64,000 nucleotides of DNA. It comes from Phytophthora sp. 'mugwort'. Taxonomy: Eukaryota; Oomycota; Peronosporomycetes; Peronosporales; Peronosporaceae. Made by a program: the position numbers and the translations under genes. The DNA is taken from contig JAUCEF010000018.1 in assembly GCA_033558025.1 (NCBI GenBank), positions 1,116,001 through 1,180,000 on the forward strand, written 5' to 3'. Under the pieces are notes generated by a model that made no database searches, was not told the DNA's origin, and worked only from the letters and a program-made list of their open reading frames with translations. Below, one piece after another: positions 55,901 through 64,000 of the stretch (position 1 is its first letter; every line of letters begins with the position of its first letter).

Positions 55901-56308
55901 TTGAGTTCTCTGGCATCAGATACCGACAGCGATGGGTTAGCAGACTTAATGGCCGAACTGGAAAGTACCCCAGCAGCTTCACAGTTTCATATTATGAAGA
56001 CCACGAAACCTAGAACTCGAGCAGGAACCCGAAACAAGCAACCAAGTCGTGCACAAGGGACGCAGTCAAGACAAAACCAAGCAAAGGTACGTCCAAAGGC
56101 AACTCGAGCCCCACGAGCTCCTCGACAAAGGCAGACAAAGCGACATCGCGCAGTAGTGGAAAAGGCTGCAGCAAAACCTTCGACTCGTCAGCCACCAGTG
56201 AATTTGCCCAGCACACGACGATCTACTCGATCGAGCTCGGTCGTTTTCGACAGTGAAAGTGACGGACTCGCAGAACTGGAGGCAGAACTACAAGCTGGGC
56301 CCACGTAG
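52971..56308 (+). CDS. SNAPC1-like subunit of the snRNA-activating protein complex, long repetitive tail
   Basis: Exons 52971-53159, 53255-53767 and 53846-56308 give 1054 residues. Intron 2 has a perfect GTAAGT donor; intron 1 needs a GTCGGT donor, chosen because it keeps phase and makes ARFVSA|NDVTFAAWKRLW align to SNAP43 without a gap. Residues about 35-250 follow SNAPC1: DLDELHARF, then IGRVFALYCAYSVQLGDPKH and KIDVDPQAWSTLL, and VKQTIVEQLKSRNARYQDLM. SNAPc binds the proximal sequence element of snRNA promoters for RNA polymerases II and III. Beyond residue 260 the protein is disordered and basic, with nine acidic repeats (separate entry). The human subunit is 368 residues, so the tail is an oomycete addition. 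Confidence 0.75.
54267..56303 (+). repeat. Nine coding repeats of the form SDxDSDGLADLxAEL
   Basis: Within the SNAPC1-like tail these recur at about 55-100 residue spacing: SESSEDFLAELESEL, SEVDGDALADLEREL, SEADSDALADLEREL, VTDSDGLAEIQAEL, VSDNSELLAQLETEL, SDADSNAFEELEREL, SDTESDGMADLVAEL, SDTDSDGLADLMAEL and DSESDGLAELEAEL. Several are preceded by a basic RRSSRLSS-like motif. DNA-level similarity is low while the peptide pattern is kept, which points to selection on the motif. Confidence 0.9.
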
Positions 56309-56376
56309 CTCCAAAAAAGCGATTCGAGTTACACTTTGTCCCGACAATAGTTTGTGCGTTACACCGCGTAGAAAGG

Positions 56377-57345
56377 ATGAGGAAAACAGAGGATGATGTG
56401 GAGGAGGAAAGCGTTGACCTCGCATGGCGGGTGGAACTGTTGCGCGCACTCATAACCGGGGACTTACCCAGTAAGTGACTGCAACGCACTACTTACTTTC
56501 AACTTGGTGGTAAGATCTCACTGTTGTTTTTTCTTCGTGTAGACGTGGAGCGTGTGGTTTTGACCCACATTGATGTGGTTTCAGCCCCGTTCACGGCGGC
56601 CATGCCGACTTGGACACTGGAGTGGGAAGATATGCACTGGTGGATGCTACAAGACGCGACTCCTTTGTTCGTTGCAAGCGCATATTCACGACCACAGATC
56701 GTGCATTGGCTACTGATGAACGGTGCAGATCGATCAATCCCTTGCTACCTCAAACAGATTCCAGCGCAAGTTATTGGCGAGTGCTGTGCACATGCAGCTC
56801 AGCCTGATAGGAGTCGAGACTTGACAAGAATTAGTGCCGACAGTGCAACATGCAACAGGCTACTGGAGGAGCCTCCAGCTGTACCATTCCCACCGAATGA
56901 TGTCACGTTCACCAGTAGCTACTCGTCCGAGGTCGTCGTCACACGAACAGAATCCTTCAGGACGAGCTCTATCCAGCAAACAGTGTACAAATGCCTGCTC
57001 CGTGTTTCATGGCAGACGCCGCTGTCCAATGGCGCCATCATCGACAAGTACGAGCTGCGATACCGACGACTGGTTACAGATGAGAACGAGGCGAACACTG
57101 CTCAGAGTGACGAGATGGAAACACACAAGTTAACAGCGGACAGCACCATCATCACGTGGCGCTCAGAGCGGGTGACACACAACCGCAAGTCTCGTGACCA
57201 GAAGACGCTGATCGAAGGGCTACTGTTCAACACACTCTATGAATTTACACTCCGCTCATGGAACGCCGCAGGTCAAGGCGAGTGGAGCCCCAGCTTCCAG
57301 ACGAAAACGCCCACGATACCGACACGTTCCGTGGGTGCTCGGTAA
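56377..57345 (+). CDS. Ankyrin plus fibronectin type III protein, two exons
   Basis: Exon 1 56377-56470 (opens MRKTEDDVEEESVDLAW, donor GTAAGT) joins exon 2 56543-57345 across a 72-nt intron to give 298 residues. The N-terminal half contains an ankyrin unit (ATPLFVASAYSRPQIVHWLL and MNGADRSI). The C-terminal half is one fibronectin type III domain (VSWQTPLSNGAIIDKYELRY to LLFNTLYEFTLRSWNAAGQG and EWSP). Such pairs occur in cytoplasmic scaffold proteins; no enzyme motif is present. It starts 68 bp after the SNAPC1-like gene on the same strand and ends 10 bp from the stop codon of the opposing MFS gene. Confidence 0.75.
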
Positions 57346-57355
57346 TCGATCTCGT

Positions 57356-58934
57356 CTAATCAATAGCCTTCTTCTTCAGCTTCCAGTTGCTCTTGCCGTC
57401 GACGTCAGCAGCGTGGGAATCGCCTACTTTGGCAAAGTGAGGTGAAAAGCAGAAGAGTCCAGCGCTCACTGCTGCAAGACACGCGGCACCGTACGCTGGT
57501 CCATCAATTGAAGCAATGTACGTCCATCCCGACAAAACTACATTGAGTTGGGAGACATAAGCACGAGTTAGACAATCAGATCACTACTACATGTAGTTTA
57601 AACAAACTTGGGGCACTTACTTGGCCCAAAAGTTCTGGAAATGGACTGGAAAAATGACATTGGCCAGAAAATAAATGATGAGCAACCATAGGGTAGTCTT
57701 GGTTCCAGAAATAAAGATGCTGACTAACCGTCAAAGAAGAGGAGATGCCCATGAAAGCGCCCACATGCTCTTGAGAGACGAATGTAGTTTGGAGCGCCAC
57801 GGAGCTTGCACGAATGATACTGTAATACCATAGGTACAATACACATAGTTAGCTCCATTCAATATACACAACACCTAACGCATTCATTCCGCAATACCTG
57901 ATAGAAATGACTTGAGGCATTAGCGTAACATACACTGTAGTGATCGTTGTGGCACTGGAGAGTGCAAAGAACGTTACAACGTAGATGATAGCCGACAGTT
58001 GCAACATCAGCCTCTCGGACTTAACAAACTTGGTCATAAATCCCACCGAAAAGCTCCCCAAGAAGCCCAACAGTCCCATGTAGCTCAGCATGAACCCTCG
58101 ATCCTTCGAGTCCATACCAAACTTGTCTTCTAGCAGCACGGAGAAGTGGGTCCGGTATAAAATGGCCGCCATGGAGAGCAGTAATCTCGCTACTAGTAGC
58201 GTCTGCGCCGGCTTGGACTCGTTGACGATACTGCGGAAGCCAAGTAGTTTGATCCACGCGTTGTGTAGCAAGTGTCTCCAGTCCACGTGGTGCTCGTGGT
58301 GATGCTCCGTCCTTCTGTCCTTGTGCTCACTCTCGTCTACAACCGTCGGCATGAGGCCCTGACTCCTCGGATCGAGATAGAAGAGCGACACGAGGCAATA
58401 ATTGACACCAAACAGCGCCGTAGTCAGCAGCGTCGTGTAGTTGAATCCATTGGGCACAGAACTCACGTAGCCGCCGACCATGGGGCCGATGATAAAGCCG
58501 GCATTGGATGCAGCATTAAGGCGTCCAATGGATGCCGAGCGTTTGTCGGCCTCCTCCCCGTCCGTGACGGCCACCTTGATGATGTCCAATGTGTGTTTAA
58601 AGAGCGCGGACGGTACACGCGACAGCAGCACCACGTAGATATTCCAGGACAAGCCTAGCAGCAGATACCCGACCGAGGTACCGATGAAGCACGCGAGTAA
58701 GACGCGTTTCCGCCCGTAATGGTCGCTCAGACTCCCCACAACGGGCGCCGCAAAGAACTGGATGAATCCGTAGAGCGACATAAGCAGCCCGAACATCAGT
58801 GCGCCGCCGTCCATTGATTTCACGTATTGTGGTAGCGATGGGATGATCATCGACACGCCCAGCATGTCCAGGAACGACACCATGTACAGCACGCGCGACG
58901 CCAGCCAGCGCTGAGGCGACGGAGCTGCTGCCAT
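57356..58934 (-). CDS. MFS transporter, four exons
   Basis: Exons 58934-57898, 57819-57729, 57645-57621 and 57537-57356 (introns 78, 83 and 83 nt) give 444 residues; exon 3 has only 25 nt. The joins restore VISISIIRASSVALQTTF, SSLT-SISRTFGP and GPI-LSGWTYIAS. The start MAAAPSPQRWLASRVLYMVS runs into LDMLGVSMIIPSLPQYV, and SDHYGRKRVLL is a textbook MFS motif A between helices 2 and 3; NAGFIIGPMVGGY is the motif-C-like helix 5. Similar proteins in animals are organic-solute or tetracycline-resistance-like carriers; the substrate is unknown. The ATG at 58934 was chosen because the frame upstream lacks another ATG. Confidence 0.85.
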
Positions 58935-59087
58935 CTCTATCGGCAACTGAACTGACGTTGTGTGCTGTGATAGAAATGGATGGGTACGTTAGAAACGTAT
59001 CATGCCATTTCTATCCGAGTTGACACTCACTCAACGCCACTAGAAAATCCGAGTCATCCGTCCCAAGAGCTCCTCAGTTTCCAAGCC
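58935..59087. promoter_or_regulatory. Divergent promoter region shared by an MFS gene and HisRS
   Basis: Only 153 bp separate the ATG of the MFS gene (minus) from the preferred ATG of histidyl-tRNA synthetase (plus). Both 5'UTRs and core promoters must overlap here. No TATA box is evident. AGAAATGG at 58972-58979 and CATTTCTA at 59004-59011 form a loose inverted repeat. Confidence 0.5.
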
Positions 59088-61748
59088 ATGGCGTCTGCGC
59101 GCGTGACAATTAGCGCCGGCCGCCTCTCAGTGGCGGACGTCTGCTCCGTGGCTGTGCTGGGCGCGTCTGTCGTTCTGGACGCGTCTGCTGCGTCCTCATC
59201 CGCCACCGCCGCGACCTTCACGCTGCAGTTGTCGTCCTCCTCCCACTCCGCCGCCACCTTGCCGGCCGTGCGACGCGCCGTGCTAGTGTTGCTGCTGCAC
59301 CGTCTGTTGCGCCTACACTCGCTCAAGAACGCGGAGCATGTGGCCGCGCTGCTTAACCAGCAGGACAAGATGCCTGCAGAGGTGGCCAGTATCGAGCTGC
59401 CTGTGGCCCTCTCGCCGGCCGACCAGGCGGCTATTGCCTGCGCGCCACTCGACCTCCTGGCCGAGACAGTGCTGGCCGTTGGCGGTGCCCGCACACTGCT
59501 TCCAGTGGCCGATGCCGTGGCCTCCATCACATGCGAGATGCTACGCGCCGACTCGGCCGCCTTCGAGGCGGAGTTCGTGGATACGGTCCGCCCCCACCGC
59601 GGCATCGTAACCTCGGCGCAGAATCTGCGCCTGATGCTGGACGGCTCCAAGTTCATTAACAGCCAGAGGGAGGGGGCCACCGACGTCGCCGCCGTGTGCT
59701 GCATCCCGCAGTACCACGGCCCTGCCCGCGACGCCGTTCTGGTCGCCTACAAGGCCGTGGAGGCCGAAATGAATGGCGCCGTGGGTAACAGCGCTGCGGC
59801 CAAGCGCGCAAGTGTGGTCATCCATCCACAAGCGTTGAAGGCAGCGCTGTCGGCTACGACAGAGGCGGTCCACGTCCTGCTACAGGGCAGCATCGACCGT
59901 CTGCAGGTGGTGGACCCCAAAGCTACAGCTGCCACCAAGACAACGAACGCTGTCGAGCTTGTGGAGGCCACGGCTGCCGCATTCTCACGTGAGCTCGTGC
60001 CGTCGTTTAAGTTCTTTGAAGAGGAGGAGGCCCTGCTGAAGATTCGCCAGGCAGAGAAGAACACTAAGGCGCAGGAGGCGGCGGCCAAGGCTGCTGCTGC
60101 TGCTGCCAAGGAGGACGAGAAGCTCGCTGCCATGTCAGAGGCGCAACGCAACAAAATCCTCGAGAAGCGTCGCAAGAAACTTGAGAAGCAGAAAGAAAAG
60201 GAAAACGCCAAAAAGAGCGGCAAGGACGAGCTCAATCTTGGTCTGGGTAGTCAGGCAGTGCGTCAGTATCTCGTGGACCTCGGTGACTGGCAGGTTGGCG
60301 TAGAGAAGTCGGCGTTTGACCTGCGTGCTTCAAGCTTCTCGAAGTATCTGGATGAGCTGTTTGTGCGTCTGGGCAGCGGTGGGACTCGTCGTAAGCCCAA
60401 GATCGCCAAAGGATCGCAGGATTTCCTACCAGGCCAAATGGCTTTGCGTGAGAAGATTTTCAACAAGATTCGCATGGTTTTCAAGCGCCACGCAGGTGTC
60501 GAGATCGAGACGCCTGTCTTCGAGCTCAAGGAAACACTCACGGGCAAGTATGGCGAGGATTGTAAGCTCATTTATGACCTAGCTGACCAAGGTGGAGAGC
60601 TACTGGCGCTGCGTTATGACCTGACGGTGCCGTTTGCTCGCTTCATGGCCCTGCACAGTCCTGGCAACATTAAGCGCTACCACATTGCTCGTGTATACCG
60701 CCGTGACAACCCGCAGATGGCCCGCGGTCGTTTCCGCGAGTTCTACCAGTGTGACTTTGATATCGCTGGTACGTACGCGCCTATGCTTCCAGACGCCGAG
60801 GTGCTGTCCATTGGTATTGAGGTACTACAGCAATTTCCGGAGCTTGGTCCCGTGAAGGTCAAATTGAGTCACCGTCTGCTGCTGGACGCCATCCTCGCTA
60901 TCTGCGGGGTGCCCACTGACAAGTTCCGCACGACGTGCAGTGCGATCGATAAGCTGGACAAGGAGCCGTGGAGCGAAGTGCGTCGTGAGATGGTGGAGGA
61001 AAAGGAGATTCCGGAGGAGGTTGCTGACCGTATCGAGCCATTTGTCTGCAAGGTGGGCTCGCCGCGTGAGCTGCACGCGCAGCTAGTAAAGGAAAACATG
61101 TTCGGTGACAACGTCAACGCTCGTCGTGCCATGGACGACTTGGCGCTGCTCTTCAACTACCTTGAGGCCATGGGCGTGCTGGACTTCATCTCGTTCGATC
61201 TGAGTCTTGCCCGCGGTCTGGACTACTACACAGGTCTCATTTACGAGTTCGTGTTGACAAGCCCAGATCACCACGTTGGCTCCATCGCTGCCGGTGGCCG
61301 TTATGACAACCTGGTGGGCATGTTCTCCGCCACAGACCAGCAGATCCCATGCGTGGGCGTTAGTCTTGGTATTGAGCGCATCTTCGGTATCCTCCAGGCC
61401 CACGCCGAGAAGCTGTCGGCCAACGCGGCTCCTCCGTCGCAGGTTCTGGTTGCGTCTACGAGCAATGACTTGATGATGCCGCGCTTAGAGCTCTGTAAGC
61501 AGCTGTGGCTCGCCAACATTTCGGCGGAGGTGATGCAGATGGAGAACCCCAAGTTCATCAAGCAGCTGCACTACGCTCTAGAGCGTGGCACGCCCTACAT
61601 GGTGGTGATCGGTGAGGACGAACTGGCCAAGGGCGTCGTGAAGGTGAAGGAGATGGCTTCGAAGAACGAGGTGACTGTGCCACGCTCGGAACTTGTGGCT
61701 GAGCTGCTGCGTCGCGGCTGCCCTACGACCAACACACTCAGCATTTAA
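59088..61748 (+). CDS. Histidyl-tRNA synthetase with long N-terminal extension
   Basis: 886 residues from the ATG at 59088 (context GCCATGGCG, better than the in-frame ATG at 58980). The class II core begins near residue 435: PKIAKGSQDFLPGQMALREK (motif 1 region), LLALRYDLTVPFARFMA, RVYRRDNPQMARGRFREFYQ (motif 2), LARGLDYYTGLIYEF (histidine loop A), AAGGRYDNLVGMF and GVSLGIERIFGIL (motif 3), then the anticodon-binding domain ending at SI. About 400 residues precede it: an alanine/leucine-rich helical region and a charged coiled coil with KRRKKLEKQKEKENAKKSG. Plant HisRS also has a long extension. It charges tRNA-His; no second copy for organelles is seen. Confidence 0.95.
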   Translation: MASARVTISAGRLSVADVCSVAVLGASVVLDASAASSSATAATFTLQLSSSSHSAATLPAVRRAVLVLLLHRLLRLHSLKNAEHVAALLNQQDKMPAEVASIELPVALSPADQAAIACAPLDLLAETVLAVGGARTLLPVADAVASITCEMLRADSAAFEAEFVDTVRPHRGIVTSAQNLRLMLDGSKFINSQREGATDVAAVCCIPQYHGPARDAVLVAYKAVEAEMNGAVGNSAAAKRASVVIHPQALKAALSATTEAVHVLLQGSIDRLQVVDPKATAATKTTNAVELVEATAAAFSRELVPSFKFFEEEEALLKIRQAEKNTKAQEAAAKAAAAAAKEDEKLAAMSEAQRNKILEKRRKKLEKQKEKENAKKSGKDELNLGLGSQAVRQYLVDLGDWQVGVEKSAFDLRASSFSKYLDELFVRLGSGGTRRKPKIAKGSQDFLPGQMALREKIFNKIRMVFKRHAGVEIETPVFELKETLTGKYGEDCKLIYDLADQGGELLALRYDLTVPFARFMALHSPGNIKRYHIARVYRRDNPQMARGRFREFYQCDFDIAGTYAPMLPDAEVLSIGIEVLQQFPELGPVKVKLSHRLLLDAILAICGVPTDKFRTTCSAIDKLDKEPWSEVRREMVEEKEIPEEVADRIEPFVCKVGSPRELHAQLVKENMFGDNVNARRAMDDLALLFNYLEAMGVLDFISFDLSLARGLDYYTGLIYEFVLTSPDHHVGSIAAGGRYDNLVGMFSATDQQIPCVGVSLGIERIFGILQAHAEKLSANAAPPSQVLVASTSNDLMMPRLELCKQLWLANISAEVMQMENPKFIKQLHYALERGTPYMVVIGEDELAKGVVKVKEMASKNEVTVPRSELVAELLRRGCPTTNTLSI

Positions 61749-61866
61749 ACAGACAACAGGATAGAAACGCCGCAAGGTAAACTTTCGTTTGAAATGGAGT
61801 CGTTGAACTGAAAAAAAAGTTTCCAAAAACTGAGATTACATTTAGAAGTTGTCATCAATGTCGATG

Positions 61867-62583
61867 TTAGTTGACAGCGGCCGAGTAGGAAAACACAGTC
61901 ATCTTGGCGTTTGAGCCTGTGAACGGCTCCGTGCCGGCTTCCAGCGTGGTCAGGTACTGGCTAGAAGGGAACGCGTGGTGCTTTATCAAGTACGTGAAGA
62001 ATTCGAGCAGATCAGCCGAGAAATTCGTGATGGTTTTGGTAGCCACAAACGAGTAAACGGTAGTGTTTCCGTTCGAGCCCTTGTACAGCTTGAAGTTATT
62101 TCCTTTGTTGGTGAAGGTGGCAATGGCTTTGCCCGTACTGGAGATGGGACCGGCACCGCCGTACGCAGCCAACCAGATCATGATCTCGTACTCATTATTG
62201 CCACTCGCAGTGGAGCTTGTGAACAGATCGTAAGCGACGTCAGCGATGAGGTTGCCAGAGTACGAGTACGAGTATTTGATCGTCGTTGGAATAGATTTGA
62301 TGTTCTTGATCTGCTTCTTGGAGAAGACCAGTGCCGCATTCGAGTACGATTTGACTTGGGTTGGGGCACCTGCCCAGCTGTACGACGTGTGCCAGGCGAC
62401 TGTGGAGCCGCTCACCTTGTCGACGCCCGTGCATTGACTGCCAGATGTGGCCGTCTTTTTGTTCCAGAGATTGTTGTAGATGACGTACTTACCGGCCTTG
62501 GCCAGACGCCATTGACTGCAGAAGTCAGCAGTAGATACGGACAGCAACGTGGTGATGACGATCGCGAGGTAGAAGCCTTTCAT
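61867..62583 (-). CDS. Secreted GH12 endoglucanase, XEG1-type
   Basis: 238 residues with a clear signal peptide ([19 protein letters not shown], cleavage near 19/20). The mature part reads as glycoside hydrolase family 12: [50 protein letters not shown] with the expected nucleophile at E133, and [10 protein letters not shown] with the acid/base at E219. Both catalytic glutamates are intact, so an active xyloglucanase is likely. Family members in Phytophthora soften plant walls in the apoplast and are recognised by plant immunity as XEG1; a truncated decoy paralogue is known in P. sojae, but this copy is full length. It converges on HisRS with 118 bp between stops. Confidence 0.93.
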   Translation of the reverse strand: MKGFYLAIVITTLLSVSTADFCSQWRLAKAGKYVIYNNLWNKKTATSGSQCTGVDKVSGSTVAWHTSYSWAGAPTQVKSYSNAALVFSKKQIKNIKSIPTTIKYSYSYSGNLIADVAYDLFTSSTASGNNEYEIMIWLAAYGGAGPISSTGKAIATFTNKGNNFKLYKGSNGNTTVYSFVATKTITNFSADLLEFFTYLIKHHAFPSSQYLTTLEAGTEPFTGSNAKMTVFSYSAAVN

Positions 62584-64000
62584 GTTTTTTTGGTATTCGA
62601 CAGCAGGTGATCGAGGAAAATTGATAAGTGAGCTGGTTATGGCGACGCTTGGATGATCTCACCAGTTGGCATCGCTTTGTTCCCGCTGATTGACACGAGG
62701 GTGACACCTGACCCGCTAGATCCTTTACCTCTACTATCCACCTGGTCTTTGCGAGTCAAGCGTTTCAAGCGTGCTTTTCTGAAAAACTTTTTCAGCATTC
62801 GAGTGATGGATCGCTACAATACCGGTACATGTACTGCAGTGCCACTATCCTGTAGTGACCACATACCCAGCTTGTGAGCTCGCGCTCCAATATGCCCCCC
62901 TTTCGCGATACTTGAAAGCCAGTCGAGGCGACTGCAGGTTGACTACGGGCTGCGTCTGCATATATTACTATTAACATCTAGGCATACTTACTCCGCTTGG
63001 TGTGAAGACGAAGGAAGTGAACGAGAACGGAGCGAATGGATAGAGCTGTAGGGCCCAGCACTGCTGGGCCAGAGGGCTGGACCAGCACAAGGACAAGCAG
63101 TTGATTGTGGTTGCGTCCCGTGATCTGAGCTTCGCCACTGCCACATGTTCTAGGCACATCCTGCAGTTACAGTGAGTAACAAACTCTATGACATTAACTG
63201 TAGGCGTTCAACACGGCCACGATAATATATTAATTGTAGCTTACTACATGTATACAACCCGTCGACAAATGTGCCGAACCTTTCATACAAGGTTTAGTCT
63301 AATGGTAGAAAAAGGAAAGGCGGGTTTTTCCGTCGTGCATTGTACAAATACCGCATATTAATACGTACATGTAGAGATCAGCAAATGGAGAAGGCGTGCA
63401 CAGCAGCTGTCTTCGAGCCATGTTCTAGAATGGCAACGGTTGCCATGGCAGGTAATACCTATGCCAGGTATTACTTATATTACATAATACACAGTACAGT
63501 AGTACAGTACTGTATATGTATACATGTAGCCGCACACGGGTCCATTTGCTTGGACGTTCGATCCGGTCTACTAGAGACATGCTCGACTGCCAACAATGCA
63601 GTATTGAATCGTAAGATTCGTGACAACAGGAGAAGATCGCTGTCACAGTACATGCAACATTGAGACTGAACCAGTACATTTAAATTAAATTGAATGATTT
63701 AATAATTGGCATTGACAAAATACATGTGGTTTGTCATCGCTCTTGGGATGGGCCCTCTGTTTTAAAAAAAATCGAGAGACAGCCCGATCTTTACCGTTGA
63801 CACTGGGTAATGTTGCCGGTTACCTGTATGTCACCAGCCTCCAGGTGAGACCTAAAGCAAATGCAACGTTATCGAAGCGTTCTCTTCGGCAATTTCAATC
63901 TCCAGACTGCGATTGTGACGTGGTCCGTGAAATATGCTTGCTCTGTCCGATACAGCTGGAGAATGCGCCCCAGCTATGGATGGTCTTGCCATGTTGCAGT
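62584..64000. other. GH12 promoter and gene-free right end
   Basis: The first few hundred bases are the 5' flank of the GH12 gene. The rest has only short overlapping ORFs without domains. A run of AGTACAGTA/TACAGTACTGTA units lies at about 63490-63515. Nothing else is supported up to the window edge. Confidence 0.35.

Overview
The window looks like nuclear DNA of an oomycete, most probably Phytophthora or a close relative. Four kinds of evidence point there: two decayed Crinkler (CRN) effector genes with LFLAK-type and DWL-type N-termini, a secreted GH12 protein of the XEG1 type, tandem folate-biopterin-transporter-like membrane proteins, and short introns (53-120 nt) with GTRNGT-like donors inside otherwise dense genes. 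No bacterial operons, rRNA, tRNA or CRISPR arrays were seen. All calls come from reading the sequence; no database search was possible.

Layout. 0-9.6 kb: two tandem FBT-family transporters, a cytosolic-type malic enzyme, a four-exon YbeY-type endoribonuclease and a divergent mitochondrial carrier. 9.6-18 kb: gene-poor, with relics of a PIF/Harbinger transposon (Myb/SANT-like ORF plus broken transposase), an ATCCGC-rich repeat patch, a retroelement RNase H fragment and a CRN pseudogene with a P-loop NTPase. 18-24 kb: a second malic enzyme with a likely mitochondrial presequence and two introns, and a 1025-residue TPR protein rebuilt here from four exons. 24.5-25.9 kb: two abutting inverted-repeat elements, one a 484-bp near-perfect palindrome flanked by TA. 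26.4-30.1 kb: a PH/NTF2-like/C2/MAP-kinase fusion. 30.8-31.6 kb: a second CRN pseudogene and a perfect hairpin. 31.6-37.5 kb: F-box protein, SmD2, Hsp110 with upstream heat-shock elements, and a coiled-coil protein, all on the minus strand.

39.8-48.6 kb is a transposon mosaic. A decayed Helitron runs into its HUH motif and is fused in frame to a Copia reverse-transcriptase scrap. Next comes a Ty1/Copia element whose gag-to-integrase middle is inverted and whose 3' end is lost. That element abuts a Tc1/mariner transposase relic, which is itself split by a GATCGG-rich, LTR-like insertion.

49-62.6 kb is again gene-dense: cob(I)alamin adenosyltransferase, an MFS transporter, a SNAPC1-like snRNA transcription factor with nine copies of an acidic repeat, an ankyrin/fibronectin-III protein, a four-exon MFS transporter ending 10 bp from its convergent neighbour, histidyl-tRNA synthetase sharing a short divergent promoter region, and the GH12 gene. 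The last 1.4 kb holds nothing I can support.

The genes do not form one pathway. Housekeeping genes (translation, splicing, snRNA transcription, chaperone, malate metabolism, B12) are interleaved with transposon graveyards that also hold the dead effector genes, as expected of a two-speed oomycete genome.
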